From positions 186,001 through 250,000 of the forward strand of contig NZ_SMNQ01000004.1 of the NCBI RefSeq assembly GCF_004353505.1: a stretch of DNA of 64,000 bases. Direction: 5' to 3'. Position numbers and translations under genes: made by a program. The notes beneath the pieces are model-generated. The model searched no databases. It was given only the letters and a program-made list of their open reading frames with translations, and was not told the DNA's origin. The stretch's first letter is position 1. Each line of letters opens with the position of its first letter. Below are positions 16,892 through 26,139 of the stretch, in pieces. This DNA is from Streptomyces sp. WAC05374 (GTDB lineage Bacteria > Actinomycetota > Actinomycetes > Streptomycetales > Streptomycetaceae).

Positions 16892-17638
16892 ATGACGCAA
16901 CCAGTCGGCATGACGCACCCCGTCCGCCTCGACGACCTGATCGAAGCGATCAAGAAGACGCACACCGACACCCTCGACCAGCTCTCCGGCGCCGTGATCG
17001 CCGCCGACCACCTGGGAGAGCTGGCGGATCACCTGATAGGCCACTTCGTCGACCAGGCCAGGCGCTCGGGCGCCTCCTGGACGGACATCGGCCGGAGCAT
17101 GGGCGTGACCCGGCAGGCCGCGCAGAAGCGTTTCGTGCCCAAGGCCGGCGAGCCGTCGGACCTGGACCCCTCCCAGGGCTTCAGCCGCTTCACCCCGCGC
17201 GCCCGCAACGTCGTGATGGCCGCGCAGAACGAGGCCCACGCGGCACAGAACGACGAGATCCGCACCGAGCACCTGGTGCTCGGGCTGCTGCACGAGCCCG
17301 ACGGCCTCGCCGCCCGGGCCGTCACCGCGCAGGGGGTGCTGCTGGACACCGTCCGGCGGGAGGCGGCCGCCGCCCTGCCGCCGACGGCGGACGCCGTGCC
17401 CGACCTCGTCCCCTTCGACGCCCGGGCCAAGAAGGTCCTGGAGCTCACCTTCCGCGAGGCCCTGCGGCTGGGGCACCACCACGTCGGCACCGAGCACATC
17501 CTGCTCGCCCTGCTGGAGTTCGAGGACGGTGACGGGCTCCTCACCCGCCTCGGCATCGACAAGCCGGCCGCCGAGACGTTCGTGGCCACCGCCGTGGCCG
17601 AGGCCGCCCGGGCGGTGCGGGACTCGTCGCCGTCGTAG
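16892..17638 (+). CDS. Clp N-terminal-domain protein with helix-turn-helix-like segment
   Basis: A 248-residue protein. Residues 1 to about 90 are helical and include SWTDIGRSMGVTRQAAQKRF, which reads as a helix-turn-helix. Residues 100-240 hold two Clp_N repeats (FTPRARNVVMAAQNEAHAAQ with TEHLVLGLLHEPDGLAARAV, and FDARAKKVLELTFREALRLG with VGTEHILLALLEFEDGDGLL). There is no AAA ATPase, so it is not a ClpC chaperone; related actinobacterial proteins are thought to be regulators or adaptors. Two matching palindromes cover the promoter, and autorepression through the helix-turn-helix is the simplest reading. Confidence 0.85.
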   Translation: MTQPVGMTHPVRLDDLIEAIKKTHTDTLDQLSGAVIAADHLGELADHLIGHFVDQARRSGASWTDIGRSMGVTRQAAQKRFVPKAGEPSDLDPSQGFSRFTPRARNVVMAAQNEAHAAQNDEIRTEHLVLGLLHEPDGLAARAVTAQGVLLDTVRREAAAALPPTADAVPDLVPFDARAKKVLELTFREALRLGHHHVGTEHILLALLEFEDGDGLLTRLGIDKPAAETFVATAVAEAARAVRDSSPS

Positions 17639-17665
17639 CGCCGCGGGCCGGCGGGCGGGGGCGGT

Positions 17666-18518
17666 TCACCGGCGTTCCAGGGCACGGTCGGTGAGCCGCG
17701 CCGCCGCGCCGGTGTAGCGGGCGGGGTCGGTCAGCCCGGGCGGTACGCCGAGGACACCGGCGAGGGGCGTGCCGGTGGCGCGGACCTCCTCGGCCGCCCT
17801 CGCCAGGTGCTCCCGCGGGAAGCGGGCCCGCAGGCGCTCGGAGACGATCAGCCCGCCGGTGAGGTCCAGGCCGGCGCGCATGCGGTCCGGGTGGACGCGC
17901 AGCCCCCGGGCGAGGCGGGCGGCGTGGTGCGCGGCGCCGCCGGTGAGCCGCAGCGGGTCCCGCAGCGGCTCCCGCTCGGCGTGCCAGGCCCCCGGAGGCC
18001 GATCGTCCCCGGCGGCGACCGAGCCGTACAGGACGGCCGCGTGGGCCGGGGCGCGGCGGGCGGCGGCCGAGGGGGGCGGGATGCCGGTCGCGCCGGTGGG
18101 CGTACCGGCCGGAGGCGTTGGCCTGCCACACCTCGACGAGCTGGCCGCGTACCGGGCGGCCGGCGCGGTCCAGGACGCGCCCGGTGATGGTGATGCGCTC
18201 GCCGAGCGGCTCGCCCGGGTGCTGCCGGGTCAGGTCGTTGTCGAGTTCCGTGACGTCGGTGGGGCCGAAGGCGGGCGCGGCCAGTTCGACGGCCTCCGGG
18301 TCGCGGGCGGTGGCGACGGCGACGAGCGGCAGCCAGGGGGGGCGCAGCAGGGTGGAACGGTACGGCGGGTAGTCGCGCGCCGGGTGGTGGGCGCGCCGGG
18401 CACCGTCGGCGACGGTCTTCTCGTGCGCGTCGCGCTGCCGGACGATGCGGACGTCCACTTGGGCCTGACTGGCGGCGGCCGGGACGGTGGCGGAGGGGTC
18501 GGCGCCGGTGGGGGCCAT
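17666..18518 (-). pseudogene. pcaH'-'pcaB remnant: truncated protocatechuate 3,4-dioxygenase beta joined to cycloisomerase tail
   Basis: From ATG 18518, 20 nt after pcaJ, the frame encodes the N-terminal part of protocatechuate 3,4-dioxygenase beta (HHPARDYPPYRSTLLRP, PLGERITITGRVLDRAGRPV, VEVWQANASGRYAH). Near 18070 the similarity stops, just after RDRHPAPL. It resumes one frame over as the C-terminal third of 3-carboxy-cis,cis-muconate cycloisomerase (GAWHAEREPLRDPLRLTGGA, LDLTGGLIVSERLR), ending at 17666. The missing part comprises the catalytic half of pcaH (iron-ligand Tyr/His), all of pcaG and the first two thirds of pcaB. The join is out of frame, so neither enzyme can be active. One internal deletion explains it. 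Confidence 0.85.
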
Positions 18519-18538
18519 GCCGGTGAACTCCACGTGGC

Positions 18539-19174
18539 TCAGGGGGCCGTGCGGACGGGTGCGGCGGTCGCGCGGCGGATGTCGCCGGCGGTCACGCCGG
18601 GGGCGGTCTCGACGAGGACGAGGCCGTCGGGGGTGACGTCCAGGACGCCCAGGTCGGTGATGATCCGGTGGACGCAGGCGCGGCCGGTGAGCGGAAGGGT
18701 GCACCGCTCCACGATCTTCGGGCTGCCGTCCTTGGCGGTGTGGGTCATGGTGACGAGGACGCGCCGGGCGCCGTGCACCAGGTCCATGGCACCGCCGATG
18801 CCGGTGACGAGCCTGCCGGGGACGGCCCAGTTGGCGAGGTCTCCGGTGGCGGAGACCTGCATGGCGCCGAGGACGGCGATGTCGATGTGGCCGCCGCGGA
18901 TCATGGCGAAGGAGAGCGCGGAGTCGAAGAAGGAGGCGCCGGGCAGGACGGTGACGGTCTCCTTGCCGGCGTTGATGAGGTCGGGGTCGACCTCGTCCTC
19001 GTCGGGGTAGGGGCCGGTGCCGAGGACGCCGTTCTCGGAGGCGAGGACGACGTGGACGCCGTCGGGGAGATGGCCGGGGATGAGGGTGGGCAGGCCGATG
19101 CCGAGGTTGACGTACGCGCCGTCGTGCAGCTCGGCGGCCGCGCGGGCGGCCATCCCGTCGCGTGTCCAGGCCAT
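18539..19174 (-). CDS. pcaJ: 3-oxoacid/3-oxoadipate CoA-transferase subunit B
   Basis: A 211-residue beta subunit that, with the product of the preceding gene, moves CoA from succinyl-CoA to 3-oxoadipate (or acetoacetate). The catalytic glutamate segment [11 protein letters not shown] and the glycine-rich [11 protein letters not shown] and [14 protein letters not shown] motifs are present; length is normal. Its ATG overlaps the pcaI stop (ATGA), so the subunits are coupled. The position before the pcaH remnant and beside a MarR gene argues for the protocatechuate role, but with that pathway broken it may now serve as a general 3-oxoacid transferase. Confidence 0.9.
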   Translation of the reverse strand: MAWTRDGMAARAAAELHDGAYVNLGIGLPTLIPGHLPDGVHVVLASENGVLGTGPYPDEDEVDPDLINAGKETVTVLPGASFFDSALSFAMIRGGHIDIAVLGAMQVSATGDLANWAVPGRLVTGIGGAMDLVHGARRVLVTMTHTAKDGSPKIVERCTLPLTGRACVHRIITDLGVLDVTPDGLVLVETAPGVTAGDIRRATAAPVRTAP

Positions 19175-19962
19175 CAGCGGTGTTCCTCACCGGTGGGGCC
19201 GGGCGTACGGCGACGGGTCGTGCGGTGCTCGATCCTTTTGTCGGCGGCCTGCTCCGGGGTGAGGGCGACGACCCGCTGCACGAAGACGCCGGGCAGGTGG
19301 ACGTGGTCGGGGTCGATCTCGCCGGGCTCGACCAGTTCCTCGACCTCGGCGACGGTGATCCGTCCCGCCATGGCGGCGAGCGGGTTGAAGTTGCGGGCGG
19401 ACTTGGCGAAGACCAGGTTGCCGTGGCGGTCGCCCCGGGCGGCGCGCACCAGGGCGAAGTCGGTGCGGATGCCGCGTTCGAGGACGTACGGCACGCCGTC
19501 GAACTCGCGGACCTCCTTGGGCGGTGAGGCGAGCGCGACGCCGCCGTGGCCGTCGTACCGCCGGGGCAGGCCGCCGTCGGCGACCTGGGTGCCGACGCCG
19601 GCCGGGGTGTAGAAGGCGGGGATGCCCGCGCCGCCCGCCCGCAGCCGTTCGGCGAGGGTGCCCTGGGGGATCAGCTCCACCTCCAGCTCGCCCGCGAGGT
19701 ACTGGCGGGCGAACTCCTTGTTGGAGCCGATGTACGAGCCGGTGACGCGGGCGAGGCGCCCGGCGGCGAGCAGGACCGCGAGCCCGTGGTCCAGGGCGCC
19801 GCAGTTGTTGGAGACCACCCGGAGGCCGCCGGCCCCGGTCGCGTGCACGGCCCGGATCAGCGTGTCGGGCACGCCGCTGAGGCCGAAGCCGCCGACCGCC
19901 AGCGAGGCTCCGTCGTGCACGTCGGCCACGGCGTCGCCCGCCGTGGCCACCACCTTGTCCAT
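19174..19962 (-). CDS. pcaI: 3-oxoacid/3-oxoadipate CoA-transferase subunit A
   Basis: A 262-residue alpha subunit of the CoA-transferase. It has the family opening [20 protein letters not shown], the glycine-rich [28 protein letters not shown] and the [12 protein letters not shown] segment. ATG 19962 is preceded by GGAAGG. It is the first gene of the minus-strand operon pcaI-pcaJ-(pcaH'B'), divergent from a MarR-type gene across 186 bp that contains a 16-bp palindrome. pcaF, normally between pcaJ and pcaH in Streptomyces, is absent. Confidence 0.9.
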   Translation of the reverse strand: MDKVVATAGDAVADVHDGASLAVGGFGLSGVPDTLIRAVHATGAGGLRVVSNNCGALDHGLAVLLAAGRLARVTGSYIGSNKEFARQYLAGELEVELIPQGTLAERLRAGGAGIPAFYTPAGVGTQVADGGLPRRYDGHGGVALASPPKEVREFDGVPYVLERGIRTDFALVRAARGDRHGNLVFAKSARNFNPLAAMAGRITVAEVEELVEPGEIDPDHVHLPGVFVQRVVALTPEQAADKRIEHRTTRRRTPGPTGEEHR

Positions 19963-20007
19963 CGGTCGCCTTCCTTCCCGAAGAACGCCCCGGTGGGCCG
20001 CCGAAAA

Positions 20008-20023
20008 GCTCAGTGCACTGAGC
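20008..20023. promoter_or_regulatory. Perfect 16-bp palindrome between pcaI and MarR gene
   Basis: GCTCAGTGCACTGAGC reads identically on both strands, 46 bp upstream of pcaI and 126 bp upstream of the MarR gene. It is a MarR-sized operator, most likely for the adjacent PcaV-like regulator (inferred). Confidence 0.65.
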
Positions 20024-20148
20024 ATCGGTGCGTGAACCGGCAGCGTGGCACCGTCGCACCGGGCGGTCAAGGCCCTCAGGGCACGGAGGGCCCGTGAGAC
20101 ACTGGCCGGCACTCGCATCAGGGACCACCCGGGGAGAGGGGACAAACC

Positions 20149-20619
20149 GTGCCCGCACTCGACCTCGAGCGCCATCCCGGCCATCTGGCCCGGCGCTTCC
20201 GGCAGGCGCACACCCTGCTGTGGAACACGGTCGTCTCCGAAGAGGTCACCTCCCCGCAGTTCGCCGTCCTCAACACCCTCGTCGGTGAGGGCGGTTTGGA
20301 CCAGCGCACCGTCGGCGACCGTGTCGGCCTCGACCGCTCCACCGTCGCCGAGGTGGTCCGCCGGCTGGCCGGCCGCGGCCTGGTCGACAAGGTCCGCGAC
20401 CCGGGCGACGGGCGGCGCTCGGTGCTGCGCGCCACCGACGAGGGCGTACGCGTCCACACGAGGCTGGCGGCGCGCACGGCACGGATGAACCACATCCTCC
20501 TGGCCCCGCTGGAAGAGGCGGAGCGGGCCGTCTTCCTGGACCTGCTGCGCCGGGTGTCGGACGCCGCCGAGGGTCTGCGCCACCCCACCGCTCCCCCGGC
20601 GGCGGCCGTCGGCGCGTGA
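20149..20619 (+). CDS. MarR-family regulator, PcaV-like
   Basis: A 156-residue winged-helix protein: LLWNTVVSEEVTSPQFAVLN, then the recognition region TVGDRVGLDRSTVAEVVRRL and the wing LVDKVRDPGDGRRSVLRATD. It is divergent from the pcaIJ pair. In Streptomyces coelicolor the MarR protein PcaV, divergent from the pca operon, represses it and responds to protocatechuate, so this is probably the orthologous regulator of a degraded cluster. GTG 20149 follows a purine-rich GGGGAGAGGGG. It ends 10 bp from a convergent hydrolase gene. Confidence 0.85.
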   Translation: MPALDLERHPGHLARRFRQAHTLLWNTVVSEEVTSPQFAVLNTLVGEGGLDQRTVGDRVGLDRSTVAEVVRRLAGRGLVDKVRDPGDGRRSVLRATDEGVRVHTRLAARTARMNHILLAPLEEAERAVFLDLLRRVSDAAEGLRHPTAPPAAAVGA

Positions 20620-20629
20620 GCCGGCCGGC

Positions 20630-21469
20630 TCAGCCGAGGAACGCCGCGGTGGTCTCCACGAACCGGCCGGCGTCGTCGAGCCACGGGAAGTGCCCGGCTC
20701 CCTTCTGCACCACGAGCCGGGCGTCCGGGAACACCCCGGCGACCTCCGCCATCGCGGGAGGGGGTGAATTCAGGTCGGTCTCCCCCGCGAGGACCAGCAC
20801 CGGCCGCCGGAACGACGCGAGCGCCGCGCGCGTGGTGGCCGGGTCGAAGGCGCCCTCGCCGCCGAAGACGGCGGCGGCCTCGTCGTTGCGCTGCCCGTCC
20901 TCGGCGTCCCGGTGGGCCCGGGCGGCATCGTCCCAGCGGCCGTAGGCGAAGGGGGCGATGGCCCGCCACGCCTCGGCGCTCGCCCGGCCGGCGACGATGG
21001 CCTCCAGGGCCGCGTACGCCTCCGGGAACCACGGCTCGTCCCGGCGCAGCTCGGCCGTCTCGCGCCGCAGGTCCCCGGTGACGGTGACGCCGACGGCCAT
21101 GACGCTGGGCGTGATCAGCGCGAGCCTGCCGACGCGTCCGGGGTGCCGCTCGGCGTAGCGGGCGGCCAGGTTGGCGCCGGCGGAGTGCGCGAGCAGGTCC
21201 ATGCGCTCCAGGCCCAGGTGCGCGCGGAGTGCCTCCACGTCGTCGACGAGCCGGTCGCAGCGGTAGGAGGCGGGGTCGTCCGGTACCGCCGAGCGGCCGG
21301 TGCCCCGGAGGTCCGGCATGACCAGCCGCCGGTGCGCGGACAGACCGCCGAGGTTGCCGAGGTACGCGGCGGCCTGCATCGGCCCGCCCGGGAGGCAGAT
21401 CAGTGGAGGGCCCTCACCCCGGAGGCGGTAGGCGAGCGTGGTCCCGTCGGGTGCAGAGAAGGTGGGCAT
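20630..21469 (-). CDS. Alpha/beta hydrolase
   Basis: A 279-residue alpha/beta-hydrolase of the proline-iminopeptidase/haloperoxidase-like group. It has the oxyanion segment ICLPGGPMQAAAYLGNL, the strand PDLRGTGRS, the nucleophile elbow LLAHSAGANLAARYA, the acid in LVLAGETDLNSPPP and the catalytic histidine in KGAGHFPWLDDA. Substrate is not predictable; the prolyl-peptidase-like GGPG-type motif is degenerate. It could in principle be an enol-lactonase, but nothing beyond position near pca genes supports that. Confidence 0.85.
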   Translation of the reverse strand: MPTFSAPDGTTLAYRLRGEGPPLICLPGGPMQAAAYLGNLGGLSAHRRLVMPDLRGTGRSAVPDDPASYRCDRLVDDVEALRAHLGLERMDLLAHSAGANLAARYAERHPGRVGRLALITPSVMAVGVTVTGDLRRETAELRRDEPWFPEAYAALEAIVAGRASAEAWRAIAPFAYGRWDDAARAHRDAEDGQRNDEAAAVFGGEGAFDPATTRAALASFRRPVLVLAGETDLNSPPPAMAEVAGVFPDARLVVQKGAGHFPWLDDAGRFVETTAAFLG

Positions 21470-21588
21470 GGGCCGAGACCCTGCCAGCGGCTCGGCGGGC
21501 GGGCAACGGGTTTCCGGGCGCCGGGCCGGGTAGCAGGCCCGGTGCTCACACCGGGCCCTATCCTCGTCCGGGTAAGGAAGGAGCCGCG

Positions 21589-22299
21589 ATGCGCGTCGCG
21601 CTGTTCGTCACCTGCGTCAACGACGCGCTGTACCCCGCGACCGGGATCGCCACCGTGCGGCTCCTGAGACGCCTCGGCGTCGAGGTGGACTTCCCGGAGG
21701 CCCAGACGTGCTGCGGCCAGCCCCAGTTCAACACCGGCTACCCCCGCGAGGCGGAACGCCTGGCGCGCCGCACGGCACGGGCCTTCGAGGGGTACGCGTA
21801 CGTCGTCGCCCCGTCGGGTTCGTGCGCGGCCATGGTGCGCGACCACTACCCGGGGCTGGGCGAACCGGGGCTCGGGCCCCGGACGTACGAGCTGACGGAG
21901 TTCCTGGTCGACGTGCTGGGCGTGACGGACGTGGGCGCGTACTACCCCCACCGGGTGACGTACCACCCGTCCTGCCACGGGCTGCGGCTGCTGGGTCTCG
22001 GCGACCGGCCCCGCCGGCTGCTGGCGGCGGTCCGGGGCCTGGAGCTGGTGGAACTGCCCGGGGCGGAGGAGTGCTGCGGTTTCGGCGGGACGTTCGCGGT
22101 GAAGAACCCGGCCGTGTCGGTGGCGATGGGCCGCGACAAGGTGCGCGGCGCCGTCGGTACGGGCGCGGAGGTGCTGTGCGGCGCGGACAACTCGTGCCTG
22201 ATGCACCTCGATGGCGTCCTGCGACGGGAGGGCGAGCGGATGCGGACGGTGCACATCGCCGAGATCCTGGCCGGTACGGAAGGGGAGCCGCCGCGGTGA
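21589..22299 (+). CDS. lutA: L-lactate utilisation protein LutA ((Fe-S)-binding, CCG domains)
   Basis: A 236-residue cytoplasmic subunit of the LutABC L-lactate oxidising complex. It has two cysteine-rich CCG domains: TCCGQPQFNTGYPREA near residue 45 and EECCGFGGTFAVKN near residue 160, plus YHPSCHGLRLLGL. It starts VALFVTCVNDALYP as the family does. ATG 21589 is preceded by AAGGAAGGAG. Its stop overlaps the GTG of lutB (GTGA). No dedicated GntR-type regulator is adjacent. Confidence 0.93.
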   Translation: MRVALFVTCVNDALYPATGIATVRLLRRLGVEVDFPEAQTCCGQPQFNTGYPREAERLARRTARAFEGYAYVVAPSGSCAAMVRDHYPGLGEPGLGPRTYELTEFLVDVLGVTDVGAYYPHRVTYHPSCHGLRLLGLGDRPRRLLAAVRGLELVELPGAEECCGFGGTFAVKNPAVSVAMGRDKVRGAVGTGAEVLCGADNSCLMHLDGVLRREGERMRTVHIAEILAGTEGEPPR

Positions 22300-23714
22300 G
22301 CGGGACGTTCCTGGGCATGCCGGCCTTCCCGGAGGCGGCCGCGGAGGCGGTGGCCGATCCGGTGCTGCGGGCCAACCTGCGGCACGCCACGCACACCATC
22401 CGCGACAAGCGGGCCCGGGCGGTCGCCGAGCTGGACGACTGGGCGCTGCTGAGGGAGGCCGGCAAGCGGATCAAGGACCGCACGCTGCGCCATCTGGACA
22501 CCTACCTCGTGGAGTTGGAGGCGGCCGTCACGGCGGCCGGGGGCACGGTCCACTGGGCGGCGGACGCCGGCGAGGCGAACCGGATCGTGACGGACCTGGT
22601 GAAGGCGACCGGTGAACGGGAGGTCGTGAAGGTCAAGTCGATGGCGACGCAGGAGATCGGCCTGAACGAGGCCCTCGCGGCCGAGGGCATCGCCGCGTAC
22701 GAGACGGATCTGGCCGAGCTGATCGTGCAGTTGGGCGAGGACCGCCCCTCGCACATCCTGGTTCCGGCGATCCACCGCAACCGCGGGGAGATCCGCGACA
22801 TCTTCCGTGACCGGATGGCCCGCTGGGGGCGGCCGGCGCCCGAGGACCTGACCGACGCGCCGGCCGACCTGGCGGAGGCGGCCCGCCTGCACCTGAGGGA
22901 GAAGTTCCTCTCGGCGAAGGTGGGCATCTCCGGGGCGAACTTCATGGTCGCCGAGACGGGCACGCTGGTCGTGGTCGAGTCCGAGGGCAACGGCCGCATG
23001 TGCCTGACCCTGCCGGAGACATTGATCTCGGTCGTCGGGATCGAGAAGGTGGTGCCGACGTGGCGGGACCTGGAGGTCTTCCTCCAGACGCTGCCGCGGT
23101 CGTCGACGGCCGAGCGGATGAATCCGTACACCAGCATGTGGACGGGCACGACGGACGCGGACGGCCCGGCCGCCTTCCACCTGGTCCTGCTGGACAACGG
23201 CCGGACCGCCGCGCTCGCCGACGAGGTCGGCCGCCAGGCGTTGCGCTGCATCCGCTGCTCGGCGTGCCTCAACGTCTGCCCGGTGTACGAGCGGGCGGGC
23301 GGGCACGCGTACGGGTCGGTCTACCCGGGCCCGATCGGGGCGATCCTCACCCCGCAACTGCGGGGCACGGCCAGTGACATCGACGCCTCGCTGCCGTACG
23401 CCTCGTCGCTGTGCGGCGCGTGCTACGAGGTGTGTCCGGTCGCCATCGACATCCCCGAGGTGCTCGTCCACCTGCGCGGGAAGGTCGCCGGACAGGGCGG
23501 GAAGGGGCACCGACTGGAGCGGGCCGCCGTCAGGGCGGCCACCTGGCTGCTGGACCACCCCACCGCCCTGGCGGCGGGCGAACGGCTGGCGTCCGCGACC
23601 CGGAAGGCGCACCCGGCCAGGCCGCCGGGCGCCGGGGCGTGGACCGACGGCCGGGACCTGCCCGAACTGCCGGAACGGTCGTTCCGCGACTGGTGGCGGA
23701 AGAACCGCGCATGA
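22296..23714 (+). CDS. lutB: L-lactate utilisation iron-sulfur protein LutB
   Basis: A 472-residue subunit with an N-terminal LUD domain ([40 protein letters not shown]) and two 4Fe-4S binding motifs near the C-terminus, CIRCSACLNVCPVY and CGACYEVCPVAID. It carries electrons from lactate oxidation in the LutABC complex. The GTG at 22296 overlaps the lutA stop and places the family start (FLGMPAFPEAA) correctly; the longer open frame upstream is a shadow of lutA. Its stop overlaps lutC (ATGA). Confidence 0.94.
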   Translation: MSGTFLGMPAFPEAAAEAVADPVLRANLRHATHTIRDKRARAVAELDDWALLREAGKRIKDRTLRHLDTYLVELEAAVTAAGGTVHWAADAGEANRIVTDLVKATGEREVVKVKSMATQEIGLNEALAAEGIAAYETDLAELIVQLGEDRPSHILVPAIHRNRGEIRDIFRDRMARWGRPAPEDLTDAPADLAEAARLHLREKFLSAKVGISGANFMVAETGTLVVVESEGNGRMCLTLPETLISVVGIEKVVPTWRDLEVFLQTLPRSSTAERMNPYTSMWTGTTDADGPAAFHLVLLDNGRTAALADEVGRQALRCIRCSACLNVCPVYERAGGHAYGSVYPGPIGAILTPQLRGTASDIDASLPYASSLCGACYEVCPVAIDIPEVLVHLRGKVAGQGGKGHRLERAAVRAATWLLDHPTALAAGERLASATRKAHPARPPGAGAWTDGRDLPELPERSFRDWWRKNRA

Positions 23715-24349
23715 GCAGCCGTGACGAGATCCTCGCCCGCGTCCGCGCGGCCACCGCCGGAGCGCCGGACGCCCCGGAGCCGGTCCGCGACTACCGCGCG
23801 AGCCACTCCCCCGACGACCCGGCCGCCCTGCTGGACCTGCTCCACCACAACCTGGCCGACTACCGGGCCCACGTCCACCGCGCGGTGGACGACGAACTGC
23901 CCGCGCTGATCGCCCGGTTGCTCGCCGCGCGCGGGGCGGCGTCGGTCGCCGTCCCGCCCGGCCTGCCCGCGGAGTGGCTGGCCGCCACGGAGGCCGAGCG
24001 GCGCCACGACACGGCCGGGCGCCCGCTCACCGCGTACGAACTGGACGCCACCGACGCCGTGGTCACCACCTGTGCCCTGGCCGTCGCCGAGACGGGCACC
24101 CTCGTGCTGGACGCCACCGAGGGCCAGGGACGGCGCGCCCTGACGCTCGTCCCCGACCTGCACATCTGCGTCGTCCGGGCGCCGGAGCAGGTCGTCGCCT
24201 CGCTGCCACGGGCGCTGCCACGGCTCGACCCGGCGCGTCCGCTGACGTGGATCTCCGGGCCGTCGGCCACCAGCGACATCGAACTGGACCGGGTGGAAGG
24301 CGTGCACGGTCCGCGCACGCTCGACGTGGTGCTGCTGACCACGGGCTAG
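23711..24349 (+). CDS. lutC: L-lactate utilisation protein LutC
   Basis: A 212-residue LUD-domain protein completing the lutABC operon. It starts [16 protein letters not shown] and ends with the family-typical [20 protein letters not shown] and PRTLDVVLL. The glycine-rich [20 protein letters not shown] parallels the LUD part of LutB. The ATG overlaps the lutB stop. No terminator hairpin is obvious after the stop at 24349. Confidence 0.93.
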   Translation: MSSRDEILARVRAATAGAPDAPEPVRDYRASHSPDDPAALLDLLHHNLADYRAHVHRAVDDELPALIARLLAARGAASVAVPPGLPAEWLAATEAERRHDTAGRPLTAYELDATDAVVTTCALAVAETGTLVLDATEGQGRRALTLVPDLHICVVRAPEQVVASLPRALPRLDPARPLTWISGPSATSDIELDRVEGVHGPRTLDVVLLTTG

Positions 24350-24639
24350 GCCGTTCGGGCGGGTACGCCGGGGTCGTCGCGGGACGGCGCGATCCGGCGG
24401 CGGGCCGGCGGGGTGCCGGAGCGGGTCCGGCGCGGACGACAGGCGGGCTGAACGTTTCACCATGCGGGCCACGGCCCCCGTGCGCCCCCTCCCGGTACGG
24501 CGCGACACGCGCACGCGCGCGCCAATCCCCCATCACTGTCCGTCACACCTATTCACTACCCGTAATGACCCTGGAAACGGGCCCGGTTGTCCGACCCCCG
24601 CCCACCAGGTGCATCACCATACGAAAGGGAAAGCAGCCC

Positions 24640-26073
24640 ATGGCAGTCGAAACGCGCCCGGCCCCCACCAAGCCGCAGATCCAGACCCAGGAGCACATCC
24701 AGCTCAGCCTCAGCACGCGGGCGGCGCGCAACCTCGCGACCACCACCAAGTCGCAACCGCAGATGCAGGAGATCAGCTCGCGCTGGCTGCTGCGGAAGCT
24801 TCCGTGGGTCCACGTGCCCGGCGGCACCTACCGGGTCAACCGGCGGCTGTCGTACGCCGTCGGCGACGGCCGCGTGACCTTCGTACAGACCGGCTCCAAG
24901 GTGCAGGTCGTGCCGGCCGAGCTGTGCGAGCTGCCGCTGCTGCGCGGGTTCACCGACCCGACGGCGCTCGCCGCGCTGGCCGACAAGTTCACGCAGAAGG
25001 AGTTCGAGCCCGGCCAGCTCCTCGCGGAGCGGGGCCGCAAGGCCGACCAGGTCTTCCTGATCGCGCACGGCAAGGTCGAGAAGCTCGGCAAGGCCAAGTA
25101 CGACGACGGCGAGACCCGGCTCGGCATGCTGGCCGACGGTGACTCGTTCGGCGGCCGGATGCTGGCGGGCGACGCCGGCGCCAAGTGGGAGTTCACCGTC
25201 CGCGCCACCACCAAGACCACCGTGCTCGTCCTCTCGCAGGCGGCGTACAAGCAGGTCGCGGGCCAGTACGAGACGCTGCGCGAGCACATCCAGTCGGTGA
25301 CCTCCAACGGGCACAAGCCGACGAACAAGTACGGCGAGGTCGAGATCCGCTTCCTGTCGGGCCACGACGGCGAGCCGGCCCTGCCCACCACCTTCGTCGA
25401 CTACGAACTCGACCCGCGCGAGTACGAGTTGAGCGTCGCCCAGACGGTGCTGAAGGTCCACAGCCGCGTCGCGGACCTCTACAACCAGCCGATGAACCAG
25501 ACCGAGCAGCAGCTCAAGCTCACCATCCAGGCGCTGCGCGAGCGCCAGGAGTACGAGCTGGTCAACAACCCCGACTTCGGACTGCTGAACAACACGGACT
25601 ACGACCAGCGCATCCAGGCCCACGCCGGCGCGCCCACGCCGGACGACCTCGACGACCTGATCAGCATGCGGCGCAACACGCAGTACCTGTTCGCCCACCC
25701 GCGCACCATCGCGGCGTTCGGCAAGGAGTGCAACAAGCGCGGCCTGTACATCGGCAGCGTGGACGTCGGCGGCCACCAGATCCCGGCCTGGCGCGGCATC
25801 CCGATCCTGCCGTGCGGCAAGATCCCGATCACCGAGCACCACACGTCCTCGATCATCGCCATGCGTACCGGCGAGGACAACGAGGGCGTCATCGGCCTGT
25901 TCCAGACCGGCCTGCCCGACGAGTACGAGCCCGGCCTCAACGTCCGCTTCATGGGCATCGACGAGAAGGCGATCATCTCGTACCTCGTCAGCACCTACTA
26001 CTCGGCCGCGATCCTCGTCCCGGACGCGATCGGCATCCTCGAGAACGTCGAAGTGCGCCCGCGCGCCGAGTAG
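24640..26073 (+). CDS. Family 2B encapsulin nanocompartment shell protein (EshA-like)
   Basis: A 477-residue HK97-fold shell protein that assembles into icosahedral compartments. The N-terminal arm (to about residue 45) leads into [20 protein letters not shown]. Residues about 104-215 are an inserted cyclic-nucleotide-binding-like domain ([34 protein letters not shown]), the mark of family 2B. The C-terminal shell part includes [20 protein letters not shown] and [17 protein letters not shown]. Streptomyces relatives include EshA and the shell encoded beside 2-methylisoborneol genes. ATG 24640 has GAAAGGGAAAG upstream. The next gene, 66 bp on, is a geranyl diphosphate methyltransferase, so an isoprenoid cargo is expected. 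Confidence 0.93.
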   Translation: MAVETRPAPTKPQIQTQEHIQLSLSTRAARNLATTTKSQPQMQEISSRWLLRKLPWVHVPGGTYRVNRRLSYAVGDGRVTFVQTGSKVQVVPAELCELPLLRGFTDPTALAALADKFTQKEFEPGQLLAERGRKADQVFLIAHGKVEKLGKAKYDDGETRLGMLADGDSFGGRMLAGDAGAKWEFTVRATTKTTVLVLSQAAYKQVAGQYETLREHIQSVTSNGHKPTNKYGEVEIRFLSGHDGEPALPTTFVDYELDPREYELSVAQTVLKVHSRVADLYNQPMNQTEQQLKLTIQALRERQEYELVNNPDFGLLNNTDYDQRIQAHAGAPTPDDLDDLISMRRNTQYLFAHPRTIAAFGKECNKRGLYIGSVDVGGHQIPAWRGIPILPCGKIPITEHHTSSIIAMRTGEDNEGVIGLFQTGLPDEYEPGLNVRFMGIDEKAIISYLVSTYYSAAILVPDAIGILENVEVRPRAE

Positions 26074-26139
26074 GGACTCCGACGGCACGACCCGGTCGCG
26101 TCCCACCCCCCACACGCAGATCGCAAGGAGTCCCTCAGC

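Noticed and set aside
20630..21469. Assigning the alpha/beta hydrolase as 3-oxoadipate enol-lactonase (PcaD)
   Set aside because: Only proximity to pca genes supports it; it is on the far side of the regulator and its motifs fit general hydrolases equally well.
21708..22295. Longer N-terminus for LutB starting at 21708
   Set aside because: This extension is antisense-like Arg/Gly-rich sequence overlapping lutA in another frame; GTG 22296 gives the family start and a GTGA overlap.
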